Positions 43,894 to 58,095 of a stretch of 64,000 nt of DNA are shown in pieces (positions within the stretch are counted from its first letter, which is position 1; each line of letters opens with the position of its first letter). The notes beneath the pieces are model-generated. The model saw only the letters and a program-made list of their open reading frames with translations, searched no databases and was not told where the DNA came from. Made by a program: the position numbers and the translations under genes. Source of the stretch: Botryotinia globosa (Eukaryota > Ascomycota > Leotiomycetes > Helotiales > Sclerotiniaceae); assembly GCA_014898425.1 (NCBI GenBank), contig RCSZ01000008.1, positions 186,001 through 250,000 of the forward strand. The letters are read 5' to 3'.

Positions 43894-45483
43894 TTATGGT
43901 GGTGCAGCCGCAGCAGCCTCGGCTTCTTTCCCGAGTTTCTCTATTTCTTGCCAACCTGGACCTGGATCAACCCAAGTTCCGGCTTCTTTTCCTCTCCTCC
44001 TGACGATTATATATTTGGCAATTTCCTCTGCGAATTCGAGAGCATCATATTCCTCCGTCCTCCCGGGGAAATTCCCTCTCTCTCGCTCCCTGGGTAGCCA
44101 TTCCTCGTAAAATAGGTCCATTGCTGTTGGATTCTCATCACCCAGCAAATCTAATGCCTCCTCTCGTTTTCTCCTTTCAGCTGCCTCTTTTTTCTTGGCG
44201 ATTATTTTATTCCGGTTTGCTAACCTCTCTGCTTCCAATACACCAGGTTGAAGTAAATTCTTGAGCCTTTGCTGAGAGAAGCTATGTTCTTTTGCAAAAT
44301 CGTTCTTCTTGCACGGGATGATTTCGTCTCCAATCCATTCAGGCAATGCCCTAAACAAGTCCAAATTGCGCTTTCTTTCTGTTGCCGGACCTTGAAGTTC
44401 TTGTAACAATTCTCTAGCGGAAGGTCTTTTCTTATGATCAAGCACTAAGGATCTTTGAAGCATAGCTTCAAATTCTCCACTATACAGGTGGTCGATGGGC
44501 TGAACCCTTCTGGGATCCATAGTGATCAATGTTTGTTGTTCCGCTGTAAGATCTGCAAAGTTCTGGCCTCTAGGAACCGCTAACTTAGTGATTGTTCTGT
44601 TCCGCGAAGTTAGTGAGTATATGATTGAGCCGGCACGCCAAATATCGCTTTTGGCACTCCACCAATTTAATTCAGGGGGATTGTGCTTGTAATCGATGTC
44701 GGCTTTGTCGACGATGTCCTCTGAAAATCCATCTCGGAATTTAACAAAATTTGCTGCATCAAAGTCTCCCAACTTTACGTCTGGATATACACAGCTCTGC
44801 GACCCGCCCTCAGGCCAGGAGAGATATATATTCCCGGCGTCTAAGTATGGCATGACAATTGACTTACGCCCTTTGTGTAAAGGATCGTTTTCATACTTCG
44901 GATGATCATTGTGAAGGAAAGCCAGAGCATCAATAACCTCGTAATAGAGTTTCCACAAGAATGCTTCGGGTGGCCGTTTTCGACGGGCGTTGTAAACTGC
45001 ACGAATTTGTTTGACAGTGCCAGCGTCACAAAGCGTGTAAAATTGGGCTAATATGAGTTTACCCCTTTCATCGCGGTATTGATGAAAAGCTTCAAGCTGT
45101 TTGATGGTTTCATGCCCTTTCTTAATAAACCGAAGATAGGCTTTTATTTCGGTTTGGCGTTTAGCATTGTAGCTTTTACTGGCGATCTCGCTGGGTGAAG
45201 TTGCTGCGTCTTCGCTAGCTGGAGACAATGGGGGAGAAATCTTATCGCCTGTCTCATTTGTTATGACACTCAGCTTGAGGTCAAACTGAGGTTCCATTCG
45301 ACGCTGCGTGTCTGTGATTCCAAAATGAACAGTTTTATCATAGCTGCGCAGGAGGAAATCAATTTGAATATCCTGAAGTTGCAAGGCAATTTCTGGTCTA
45401 TGGGGGTTTTTTCGAAGGTTGAAGGTGGGAATGGCGCGTAAATAATTAACGGCCTTACTCTCGATTGCCAATGGTGGAACCAT
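43894..45483 (-). CDS. Protein kinase-like protein, probable pseudokinase
   Basis: One exon, 529 residues. The C-lobe of a kinase fold is clear: the hinge to helix E region (LILAQFYTLCDAG, WKLYYEVIDALAFLHND), an active-site region with VKLGDFDAANF (239-242 is GDFD instead of xDFG), an APE-like NPPEL (268-272) and the subdomain IX block KSDIWRAGSIIYSL (278-291). The catalytic loop shows MPYLDAGNIYL in place of HRDxKxxN: the HRD is lost, though Asp215 and Asn218 may stand in for it. I see no Gly-rich loop or VAIK lysine in the N-terminal 150 residues. The C-terminal 130 residues are basic and coiled (IIAKKKEAAERRKREEALDL), ending in an Ala/Pro tail. A scaffold role is inferred; weak activity is not excluded. 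Intact. Confidence 0.85.
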   Translation of the reverse strand: MVPPLAIESKAVNYLRAIPTFNLRKNPHRPEIALQLQDIQIDFLLRSYDKTVHFGITDTQRRMEPQFDLKLSVITNETGDKISPPLSPASEDAATSPSEIASKSYNAKRQTEIKAYLRFIKKGHETIKQLEAFHQYRDERGKLILAQFYTLCDAGTVKQIRAVYNARRKRPPEAFLWKLYYEVIDALAFLHNDHPKYENDPLHKGRKSIVMPYLDAGNIYLSWPEGGSQSCVYPDVKLGDFDAANFVKFRDGFSEDIVDKADIDYKHNPPELNWWSAKSDIWRAGSIIYSLTSRNRTITKLAVPRGQNFADLTAEQQTLITMDPRRVQPIDHLYSGEFEAMLQRSLVLDHKKRPSARELLQELQGPATERKRNLDLFRALPEWIGDEIIPCKKNDFAKEHSFSQQRLKNLLQPGVLEAERLANRNKIIAKKKEAAERRKREEALDLLGDENPTAMDLFYEEWLPRERERGNFPGRTEEYDALEFAEEIAKYIIVRRRGKEAGTWVDPGPGWQEIEKLGKEAEAAAAAPP

Positions 45484-46189
45484 GATGTTGATAGTTATTC
45501 AGTATACGAGTTGTTGCATGTCAATTATGGATATTCAAGTATGGATATTCAAGTATAATGATTTCTGAGTTCTTTGAGGATAAAGGCTATTCCAACATTG
45601 AATGAACGATACACCTGTTCTCAAAGAACTTAGGTATACGATATCCGGAAATGTCGAATGTCCTTTGTTGTTTGATTACTACTCATCATGAAATATTCCC
45701 CCCCAAAAAAGTATTATACATAAGAATGTTTATCTGAATGATCTTTACTCTAAAGCTCTAAGTAATATAAGATGATATAGAACATATTCTTTAATCTACT
45801 CAATCTATATATAAAAGGATTTGTTTTTGATATATGTCGACTTTTTATAGGCAAGAGTATTAGTATTTGATATATAATTATTTTCACATGTATATTAATA
45901 CGGCAAATTACTCTTATAATCTCGAAATATCATTTAATTACTTTTATACTTTAAAATTATTTATTTTTATTTTTATACTCTTTAAATTTTAGTATAGAAT
46001 CTATTTATTTTAAATTAGATTTTAAATTGATGAAAAAATAGATTTTATTAAAAAAAAATTTATAAATAAATAAATAAAGATTTAATTAAAAAAATAGATC
46101 ATATAAAAGAAGAAAGATGAACTCTATAAATATAATATTCTTTTTTATATATTTTTTTTTCTAAAAATAATTTCAAATTAAAGTTTACT
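45484..46189. other. Transition from gene DNA to AT-rich domain
   Basis: Balanced up to about 45,780, then rapidly almost pure AT. No gene. Confidence 0.6.
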
Positions 46190-47442
46190 AGTGGGTGCAC
46201 GGATTCGTACGACTCCCTATCCTCTATATCGCTGAGAATGAGCTCCAAAAGTGATTCGTGCGATATATCTTAAATAATAAAGTCTTATTAGATATAGCAA
46301 CCGTGCACTTCTATTTGGTCGATCTCAAAAATACACCCAAATACACCATTTTATTACTTTTTAGAAATTAGATTATTATTCTTTTGAATAATTTTTTTTT
46401 GAATAAATTCAATAATTTAGTAATTTATATATAAATAATATTTATGATAAGATTTTCCTTTTTTTTAAAGAATTAATAGACATAATATATATTTTTAAAA
46501 TTTTCTTATCAAAAAGTTCTTAAGAATTCGCTTATTTTGGCTGTAATTTTTAATATATTAGAATTTTAAAACTTTAAATGAATATTATATAATATATTAA
46601 ATTTCTAAAAATAAAATAAATAATTTTTATTAAAGAAAATATAAAAATAAATAAATTGATATAATTATTTCAAAAATAAATATATAATTTTGTTTAAAAC
46701 TAAATATATTTAAATGATGAGTTTTGGTGCAAAATGACTGTCGACCAAATAGAAGTGCCCTAGTACTGTAGAATAGCTATTTTAATGGATTTTCAATCAC
46801 ATTTTTTATATTATTAAATCTTGATTTCAAATATTGATTTCTTATAATTTCAAAAAAAAGAAAAGATTGAGAATTAATATATATTATTATATTAAAAGTT
46901 TTAATATAAAAAAAATATTAATTAAATTTTATATCAAAAAATAAATATAAATATTGAATTAAATTCAAGGAATCTTGATAATCTAATTGGTTAATAAGAC
47001 TCTGTTAAGCGAGGGAGCTCATTCTCAGCGATATAGGGGATAAGCAAAGCACAATTTTATACCAAAAATTGACATTTTTAAAATTTTAATAAAAAATAAA
47101 TATTCGATATTATTAATTATATTCTTTAATGTAGATCAATTAAGTAATAAAATATATTATATTAAATTTTCAATTGAAAATATTTAATTTTTAAATTAAA
47201 AAATTTAATTTTTAAATTAAAAAATTTAATAGAAAAAACTAGATTAAATTATTCAGCTTTTATTTAAAGAAATAGTAATTTAAATTTCGAATTATATAAA
47301 ATCCTTATATTTCTTTATAATATATTTCAATTTTAAAGAAATTAAATAGAAATTTGAATTATAATCAAATTATTAAAATCTATATTTTTATTGTGAGATT
47401 GTGCTTTGCTTATAGGGAGTCTTACGAATCCGTGCACCCACT
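46190..47442. mobile_element. Nested stack of palindromic non-autonomous elements
   Basis: Outer inverted ends: agtgggtgcacggattcgta at 46190-46209 and its near-exact complement ending at 47442. Inside are three more inverted pairs: ctatatcgctgagaatgagc at 46223-46245 with its complement at 47014-47037; gcacttctatttggtc at 46305-46320 with its complement at 46743-46758; and aagcaaagcacaat at 47042-47055 with its complement at 47399-47412. No coding frame. The interior is AT-rich as after RIP. Confidence 0.78.
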
Positions 47443-49740
47443 GGTGGCCTATGATTTTAAGATAAATTCTATCATGAATTTTATATATAGATTTTAAAGG
47501 ATATAAGAATAAATGACTATTTAATTTAGAGTATAGAAACAATCAAATTACTTTTGAAAGGTACGAGAGTAATTTACTAAAATTAATATTATAATACTCT
47601 TTAAATTTGAGAACTTTACATTATATAGATTTAATGAGTAATTATATGTTTTCAGAGTATACTAAGTAGTTTATATTATATATTCAATCTGATAGTAGTA
47701 ATAATAGTAAATTCTAAATAGATTTGGTTTATATAACTATAACTATATTTAAGATTATATAATGTATTTGTATCTGATGCTAATTGTACTAAAATAAATG
47801 AGAAAAGGAATTAAAAACTTATTTTCTTTTTGAATTTTTTAATTAGATTTTTAGATAATCTTTTAAATAATTTTTTTAAATCTTTTATTATATTATCTAT
47901 TCTATTCAAAAACGTTTTGTTTATAAATCTTTTAATATAATTATAAACTCTATATACTTTTTATTTTATTACAATAATTCTTTTTTTATATTCAATTCCT
48001 TTCGAAATATTAAAGAAGTTATAATTATTATTAAAGTTGATATTTCATAATATTCATATATATTTTTATTGAATATATTATAAATATTTTGAAAAATCTA
48101 GCTTTTTATTTATTTAGATAAAGTAGTTATAGATAGAATATCAATATTTGTATTAATTTTTTTTTCTTTTTTTTAAAGAAACAGGATTTTTTAAGGAAAT
48201 TTTGTTGAAGACTTTTTAATATATAATTGAAATCGTTTTAATATTAAAAATGATTTTTCTTTAATTTTAATGAATAATAATTTAAAAAATATAAAAGAAA
48301 TAATAGAAGATGTGTTTATTCCGAATATAATTCTCTTAATAACAATAAGACAGCTTTTATAATTCTACTTTATATTATAATCAAAATCAAATATTCTATT
48401 CTATAATCAATTTAATTTTAAATCATTCTTTCATATCAAAAAAAAAATTTTATTAATTAATATCTCTATTGGTATATAATGTAATTTATAGTAGATAACT
48501 CTTATAAACCCTTATATATTCTATTTTTAAAATGAAGAAACTTAATAATAAATCCAATTATATTAATCTAAATTATATAAATATAAAAATTAATTCTGAA
48601 TATTTTAGATTAGATATTATAATAATAATAAAAATAATCATAGAAGAATACATCTTAATCTTAATCTTTTAAGATTGGGTTTTATAAATAAATAAATTTA
48701 AATTTATAAATAAATCTTTTCTTTTCTTTGAATTTCTTTTTTTTGGAAGTTTTTTCATATATATAACATTTATAAAAACTATATAGAAATATGTTATTAA
48801 ATTTAAAGAATATAAAGATAAATTATCTTTCAATTCGAAAGTTTGAAAATAATTAAGTAGCTTTTGAGTATTGTGAGGGCGATTTGCTATATAATATAAT
48901 AAATCTCTTTATATATAACTTAGATTATGTTTCCTATATTTATAGTTGTATAATCCATTTTTAATTATTAATAATATTATTAAAATTAATACAAAATGAT
49001 TCTTATTTGGGAAAAAGAGGAAATCCTTATAAAAATTCTAAAAATCTAATTAGATTTTATATAAAATAATATTTAAGGAGATAAATAGAAAAATTAAAAA
49101 TAGATAAATAAGTTTCACTAACTATAGACTATTGAATATATAATCAATTTAAAATAGTTTTAAAAGAATAATAATGAAATTGATTAATTGATTTACAAAA
49201 AATTACAATTTGTTTTAAAAATATATTTGAAATTATAGTTATGATTTAAAATATAAATATCTAAAGTATATTTCCTTGAAATATTTTGATTTTTCAAATC
49301 TGAATAAAAAGCTGGATTAAAAACTAAATTAGAATTCGAACAAAGTATTAAGTCAGAAATTAGTAAAAAAAATGAAAGAAGTAAAAAGGAATTCTTTTAC
49401 TATTTTATTATTATATGATTTATTAGTGGGTGTATAGACTCATAAAACAATATATTAGAAAAACACAATTTATATTCAAAGTTATTAATTTTAGAATTTA
49501 GTAAGTATTATAAATATGATTTAATATTAATCAAATTGATATTATAAAAATTGAAAATTATCTGAAAAAGATTATTCAAAAGGAATTATTCAAAAAAAGA
49601 TATATATATATATAAAATATATAAAAGAATTATTTCGTAGTTTAAATAGGAAACAAAAATTAATAATATATTTTTTGATCAAAATATTAAAATTAATCTT
49701 TTTGAATTTAGTTTTAAAGTTATACAAAACATTTATATTT

Positions 49741-49960
49741 AAAATCTATTTGTTCAAAATCTATTTATTCAAAATCTATTAATTCAAAATCTATTAATTC
49801 AAAATCTATTAATTCAAAATCTATTAATTCAAAATCTATTTATTCAAAATCTATTTATTCAAAATCTAATTATTCAAAATCTAATTATTCGAAATTCATT
49901 AATTCAAAATCTATTAATTCAAAATCTATTAATTCAAAATCTATTAATTTAAAATCTATA
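49741..49960. repeat. 15-base minisatellite (caaaatctattaatt)
   Basis: About fifteen tandem copies with variants (tatttatt, taattatt, one gaaattcattaatt). Confidence 0.9.
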
Positions 49961-50043
49961 TATTTAAATTTCGAAAAAATCGATTCAGTTCTTAGACTCT
50001 AATTGATACATCAAAATTATTCCTTTTAATATGAATTATACTT

Positions 50044-50165
50044 TCCTTAACGGTACAAGCAGGGATATTAAACGGTGAAAGTATGGTGCTAGTATTAATG
50101 GAGTGGTATTTCTACGGTTTCTGAACCCCTGAACGGTGCTAGTACCGTACCCAATCAGGGATTTA
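50044..50165. repeat. Remnant of a GC-richer repeat (gtaccgtacccaatcaggga)
   Basis: A GC-richer stretch in pure AT surroundings containing ggtgctagtaccgtaccc and ending aatcaggga. The end motif is shared with stretches at 51955-51990 (reverse) and 58564-58612. Confidence 0.5.
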
Positions 50166-51008
50166 GTGAAAAAAGCTTTGAATAAAATAATATTAAAATT
50201 GATATTTAAATTATTATATTATAAATTTTATTAAATTAATATAAAAAAATCAAAAAATTTATATTTTATTTAATAATGGTTTCAGACCCCTGTAATTTGA
50301 TGTAAAATATTATTTCAGGGATTAATATATGTATTTTAAAATCTTCGACTATTATAAATTAATCGTTTATAAGCTTTTATTTATACAATGATTTCAAATT
50401 TATAAGATTGATTATATTTCAAATAAAGCTCTATTATAGTATATAATAATATAATATAAAAATTAATTACTAATTAAATTCCATTACAATTGTTAGATAT
50501 GATATTTTTTGGGCTTTTTTTTGGTCAGGATTTGTTTCAAAAAATATCTAATTTGAATTTTATAAATTTATGGATTTGTAGACGCGAGTTAAGTTTTTTT
50601 GTATTTATGTATTATATAATCATATATCTCTATAATTATGGTAAATTTGTTAATTGGTATATATAAGGTTTCCTTTGATTGGTTATAAGTAATGTGTGAA
50701 ACTTTTTATTGATTGAAGTTTAGTTTTTCTGATTGGTATTGTGATTGAATTAATAATAGAATCTTTTGAATCAATTTATTTAAATTAATATGAATTGAGA
50801 GAAAAAGAAAAAAAGTGGTAATTATATATAAGAAATTAAAGGTTTTCAAATAATATATTTTTTAAATTGTTAGTTTCAAAACTAAGATTTTTATAAAAAA
50901 TTGAAGTTGAAATAGTATAAATATAATTAAAGCTTATATAATCAATTAAAAGAGATTTACATTAAATATAGCTAATTTAATATTAATAAAAATTATTTTA
51001 ATACTATA

Positions 51009-51056
51009 GCTTTCGTAGTTCAGTGGTATAATTGATAATCTGATGTGAAGTGACCC
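51009..51056 (+). other. tRNA-like remnant (5' half)
   Basis: gctttcg then tagttcagtggtataattg looks like an acceptor strand followed by a eukaryotic D-arm (A box TAGTTCAGTGG). The anticodon arm (gataatctgatgtgaagtgac) is weak and no T arm (GGTTCGA) follows at the right distance. So it is a decayed tRNA or tRNA-derived repeat, not a working gene. Confidence 0.35.
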
Positions 51057-51954
51057 ATTAAAATCTGAATAAAATTAAAAAAAAAATTAAAAAATCCAAA
51101 TAAAATTAAAAGATCTGAATAAAAAAAGGTAAAGCGACTTCGCCTGCAAGCTTTCAATAAAATTTCTTTTTTAGATTTTTATAATTATAAATATATTTTT
51201 ATAATACTTTCTCAAAAAACAAGGGGTTCGGGAATTTATAGGCTTCTAATAATATAATAATTTGTATATAAAAAGAAAATTATTCAAAAAAGATTTTATA
51301 TTAAAATTTGAATATTAGTATATTTCTTTTCAAAAATCCTTAAATAAATTTTAAAATTATAATAATATTAATAATAATAAATACTTTCTAATGATATAAT
51401 AATTTTTATAATAAAATTATAATTTTTATTATTTTGTATAATATAATTTTTCTTTTCAAGATTTCTATGAATATACTATACAAATTATAAAAAAAAATTG
51501 GCTTTAGATAGAAATCTATTTTTGGAGTTTATACTAAATATTCCTTATAAACCTTAATAAAATAATTACAATTTCTTATATAAAAAAATCATTATTATTT
51601 ATAACTAAATCTCAAATATAATAAGGATTAGGAGTTTGAGGGTTAGCCCTTATAAAGATTAAAGAAATAAAAGAAAAAGCTTCTATAAATCCACAGTCTG
51701 AAAAATTCTTTTTCCCCGACGGCTAGTTTTTTTATTTTTTAGATTTATAATATAAGTTTTATGAAGATTAGTTATAGGGGTTTAGGTCTATAATTTCAGT
51801 TTCTATAGGGGCTAGCAATAGGAGTTTTAGCTTATAGTTTCAGTATTTTTAGAGGTTAATTATAGAAATTAATTAATTGTATTATTATAATGCTTTTACT
51901 ATATCAGAGATGTATATATTGTATTTAATCAGAAGTATAGCTTAGATACTGTAT

Positions 51955-51990
51955 CCTGATTGGGTATTGTGTAGCATGGGGTAGTAGTAG
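51955..51990. repeat. End remnant of the acccaatcagg repeat (reverse)
   Basis: cctgattgggtattgtgtag followed by catggggtagtagtagtag; it matches the termini at 50150-50160 and 58096-58140 in opposite orientation to the former. Confidence 0.5.
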
Positions 51991-53694
51991 TAGTAGTAGT
52001 ATTTATTAATATTCATTAAGTCGGCTTAAAGCCAACCCTAGGAATCTTTTAAGGAGTATAAAGATATACTAAGTTATAGATTTATTTAATATTTTAAAAA
52101 GCAATTTATATATATAAAGATTAGAATTTATTTGAATAATTTTTTTTTTAATTGAAATAAAATTAATAGTATTTTAGGATTTTGAAAAGCTAGATATAAT
52201 TCTTTAGAAATAAACGAATATAGTGTTATAAAGATATGTATTCATAAGGTGTATTAGTATTGAGAGGAATTCCTATTGTATTTTTTAATTATTATTTAAA
52301 TTAAATAAAGGAAGAGTAGGGTTTGATTGAAAAGAAAAAGAAAAAGAAAAAGAGAGAGAGAGATAATTGAATATTTTTAGTGGGAATAGATGCTAATATA
52401 GAATTAAATAATTTCAAAGAATTTGATTAATATTAGTAATTGTAATATTAGAAATGAGAAATAATTAAAGTTTTTTATTGTTAATAAGAATAGAAATAAA
52501 AATAAATATTTGAATTATTTTTTAAATTGAATTAGCGATTTATAATATAATATTAAATATTTAAAAATCTTTTAATAATTATAGAAGTATTTCAAATTAG
52601 TATTTTGATATTAAATTTTTTTATAATATTATATAAAATCTTTATATCCTATATATATAATTAGAATATAATATAATATCTTTTTCAATAAATTCAATTC
52701 TAAAGAAAATTTAATTATATAAATAAGATTTTATTTATTATAAATATTTGAAAGAATAAATTATTATTTTTTCTATCAAAACTGCTTTGTTTAATTGTAA
52801 AGTTTTTTAATAATAATTTTTATCCTATTAATAATAAATATTGAAATAGGATTTAAATTCCAAATGAATTTATGGATTTCAAGATTAATAAGTTTATTAA
52901 TAGCCTTATTCGTTTCAATATTTATATATTTAAAAAACCAATAAATTCTAATATCAAAAATCTATATAGTATTTTAATAAATATAAAAAGCTTATTAAAA
53001 AAAGTTGAATATATTATTATATAAATATTAAATTATTAAGATATTATTGATATAAAGTTATAGATATTATTTATTAAATAAAACGATTTTTAAATTGTAT
53101 TTGAAGTTTATATAGATTTTGATTATTTTTAAATCAAAAATATATAAAATATTATTAATTAAATTTGAATTAATAATAATTTGTTTTTTGTTTTAATATA
53201 TTATATATTTATATTTATTAAATCTTTTTTTATTAATAATTCATTCAAAGTTATTTGAAAAGATTGAAATCTTATTAAAAAGGAAATGAGATTATTATTT
53301 TTTGAAATTAATAATTATTATTTTTTTATTAATATTTTCTATTGAATTTATTTGATATTTTAAAAAGAAATATAAAGATTGTAATATGAAATATATAATA
53401 TTAAAAAGAATTATTTCTAAATACTGAATTTTGATTTTAGATTTCTATTATTGATTAGCATTTTCATTTTTAATAATAAATAAAAATATAATTCAATATA
53501 TTATAAAATAAAAGATATTTATTAATTAAATGTATAAAATAAAATAAAACTTGATTTTATTTAATATTATATTAATAAATAGAATATTTATATTTCTAAA
53601 GAAAATAATTATTAGGATAATCTTTCAAATCGAAAATATATTTTTAAATATTAAAATAAATATTTATTTTAATAGATTGATATATCAATTTATT

Positions 53695-53785
53695 AAAAAG
53701 AAAATAATAAAGTTATATTGAAAGAAAATAATAAAGTTATATTGAAAGAAAATAATAAAGTTATATTGAAAGAAAATAATAAGAT
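53695..53785. repeat. 24-base tandem repeat
   Basis: Just under four copies of a unit containing aaagaaaataataaagttat. Confidence 0.88.
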
Positions 53786-56700
53786 TTTAGGTAATACATT
53801 AAATATAAAATGGTTTTATTTTATTATCAAATTATATTTCAATTTTATATATAAAAAAGAGAATAATATAAGTAATAATAATTTTATATAAAATTGAAAT
53901 TGAAAAACTATTGATTATTTTTATAAAATTATAGATATAATATATTATTATTTATGTTTTAATAGTTTTTATAATTATATATTTTTTTAAAAAAAGATTT
54001 CTATTAAATCAAATTTCAAATTATTTTAGAATAGATTATATTTCATTTTCAATTATAATAATTGATATAATAATAAGCTTTTTATTAATAATATAAAAGG
54101 GAATAAGATCCCTTTTTTTTTAATAAAATAGATTTTTTGAATTTTTTGTAAATGAAAATAATCTTATTGTTATTACTTTATTTAAGGATCTTTTTTATAT
54201 TATTTATTAAAACAAAAGTATTGGAACTTAGGGATTAAAAGATTTAATAAAAACAAAGATTATTAATATATTTGAATTATAGTTTTATATTTTATAATAT
54301 AAATTTAATTAAATATAATATATATAAAATTAAAAAAAGGAGTTTTGAGGTATTCTATATATAATTTTGTAGTTAAATATAGTTAAGTTTTCTAAATAAA
54401 TTTGAATGTATTAATGAATAAAGAAGGATTTGATCAATTTTAGAAAAATTAAAGATTAATTTTATTTGATTATTTTTTTTAATAATCTTTGTTTTAAAAA
54501 TATATTAAAGATATTTTAAATATTATAATGATTATAATAACTTTTAATCTTTAGAAAAAAACAATCTTTATATTATATATAAAATAAATAATTAGATTTA
54601 TAATAGTTTTTTTAAAAAAAGCGTTTTTATACTATAAATTAAAAATATTATTAATTAATATAATCTATATTAAATAACAAACTATAATTTTCTTCAAATC
54701 TTTTAAAATATAGAAAATAAATATAATTAATTATTAAAAGTAAATAAAGGATTTATTCTTTTTATTGATTTTAAATAATATAATTATTTTAATAAATTTC
54801 TAGATTTATAAAATAAAATTAAATATTAAAGATTAATTGTAATATTTATATAAAATATTATTAATTATTAATTAATAAACTTTAAATATTTGTATTATAA
54901 TATAATTAATATTTAATAAAATATTGAAAACTTTAATAATATTATATTTAATCTTTTTTATCAAAATAGATTAGGATTATTCTAGAATATTTAATCTATT
55001 TCAATTTTCAAAAAGATTATATTCAAAATTATTAAAAATATTGAAATAATTGAGAATCTTTTTATACAAAATCTTAATCTTTTTTATAATATCTTTAATA
55101 AGATTTCTATTAATATATAATAAAAACAATTTTAAATTAAATTTTAATTTATATTAATTGATAATTTTATAGAACTTTTTATTATTTTTGATTCTATTTA
55201 TAATATTCTTTTAATATTTGTATTTTATTTATTAAATTATTCTATAACAAATTTGAATTATTTAAAAGATATTCTTATTTAAAATATTATATCTATAAAA
55301 ACAATCCTAATATATCTCCTTATATTCGGAAATCTATTATAATATAACTTTATCATTTTCTATATTAAATTTATTAATTATATAAATAATAATATTTATT
55401 ATTATTATAAAATCAATTATATATATTTCAATTACAATTTTATTTATAAAAAAGAAAAGATTAGAAAAACAGATTATATTAATATATATTAAATCAAAGA
55501 GTTTTTCTAATTTCATTTTTAGGATTTTATAATAATATTATTCTAATAGAATTATATTTTATTTTGAAATAATAATGATTTGTATTTTATAATCTAAATT
55601 ATTATATATATCTTTTTTAATAATAATTTTAATAAAAAGAATATTTGAAAAAATAAGATTAATAATATAACTAATTCTTTATATAGATTTATTAAGGATA
55701 TTAATAAAGTTTATATTATTATTGTTAAATCAATATATTAAATTCAAATTTTTATATCTAGATTATATCTTTAATTCAAATATATAATATCAAATATTGA
55801 AATTGTTTTTTATCAAATATCAAAATAATAAAATCAAATAAAATATATAATCAATTATTTTATTATTATCTAATTAATAATATAAATTGAATATAATATT
55901 TCTATTTATATCAATTTAAAAAAGGTTTTTATTATATATGAAATAATATTGTTATATATATAAATCAATATTTTTATATATATATATTATAATTCAAAAG
56001 CGATTTGATTTTTTGAAATTCTTAAAATCTTAAAAATCTATTAGAATATAATAATTATAATTCAAATAGTTTTATATTTATATATTAATAATTATTTAAA
56101 ATTCCTAAATATCAATAGTATCAATTTATTAGATATCAAAAATTATAAAAATTATTATATATACAAAAATACTTTTATTAATATTAATTTAATAAATCTA
56201 GAAATTATATTATCAAATCTATTAATTATAAATTTTATTACAAAACTTATTATATTGTATTTATATTAATAGAATATATTTTTAAAATTAAATTTATTAA
56301 ATTTATTAAGGTTTTATATATAATAAAAGATATCTTTATCTTTTTCTTTATTTATTTTCAAATATAATCTAAAAGCTTTTATTCAAAAAAGAATAGATAT
56401 TTAGATTATCATTACAAAAACTTATATCTGATTTTAAATTAAGATTTAATTAGCAATAGGAATAAATCCAATCTATTTATATTAAACAATAATAATATCA
56501 TATTTACATTTATTAATAAACTTTATAATTACAATTACAAAAATATCAAATATCTCTATTTTAGAAATTTCAATAAATATATTAATCATTTTATATTAAA
56601 TCTCTTCCATTTTTCAAATAGTTTTGAATTTATTCTTAATAAAGAATATTATAATATTATTCTTATATTAAAAAACAATAAAATATTTATTATATTTAAT

Positions 56701-58095
56701 CTCAAATAGATTATAATAATTAATATATTTAAATAATATTATACAATTAATATCTACTAATTTTTTATATATATTTATTCAATAACTATAGTAAATATAA
56801 AAAGGAAATCAATTATATCTAAAAAAAAAAAAAAATATTCTTAATAATCTAAATTATATCAAATTATAATATATTTCTTTTCAATTAATCTAAAAAAAAC
56901 TATTAATATTGAAAAAAGTAAAAGAATAGATTATTTCAATAAATAAAATAATCCAAATAATTCTATTGAAATATTTGTTAATTTTATAATTAAAGGATTT
57001 GATAATAATTAAATACTTTTTTATTTATATAAAGATTTTATTGAAAATAAGAATCTTATTTACTATAATTATTTCATTATTTAAATTTATAAAGAAAATA
57101 GGGATTTCTATAATTATATAATTATATTAAATCTCTAAAATAATCAGAAATATAATATCTAATATTTATAATATCTTTTATTAATTATACTTATTATAAA
57201 ACGAATCACAAATATTATTAAATATAGAAATAATAGTTTAGTTTATAATTATAAATAAGATTATTAGAATATCAATTAAAAAAAAGTTTTCAATAATTTC
57301 TATAAAATATTATTAGAAAATGAAAACAAAGAATTAATTAAATAAAATCGAGCATTTATATTTAGCAAGTAATATTTAATCTTAATATTAAATATAATTC
57401 AGAATAAATTTTTTTTTTGATATAGAATTATAAAAGCTTTTCTTAGATTATATATTTCTAGATTTAAAAGATATATTATTTCTAATACTATTTATAATAT
57501 CAAATTTAGCTGTTTTTATAAAAATCTTGAAATTAATAATGAATATAATATAAATGAAAGGTTAAATACAAATATCAAAAAATATAAATAAATAAAAATA
57601 TTAATAAAGATAATAGTAATTATAAAATTAATTACAAAACTAATAAATTTCTTTATAAAAACTATACTAAATATATTTATATAAAATACTACAAAAATAT
57701 CGAGTAATATTATAAAGCTTATAATAATTATATATTTGCTTTTTATATTATATTCAAAAATATTAAATTGTTTTTTAATAATATTTAATATATTTGAAAT
57801 AGTATTTTGATTACAACAATTGATTTCGAAGAGAAAAAATACTTAAATATTCATTTTATTTCTTTTTCTTTTAATTATATAAAATTGATTAAAATTAAAT
57901 AAAAATTATAGATCTAATAGATATATAAACCTAAGGTTTAATAATTATAAAAGATAATTTGATATTATAAATTTATTATTTTATAATATTATTATAAAAA
58001 CAATTATTAAATTAAATAAAAAGATTTATAAAGAATATAAAGAGTTAATTCTATATAATAAAATCGAAAATATAAAGATACCTCGATTTTGGGAT

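Noticed and set aside
49741..49960. CRISPR-like regular array
   Set aside because: A plain 15-base tandem repeat without spacers, in a eukaryotic genome.
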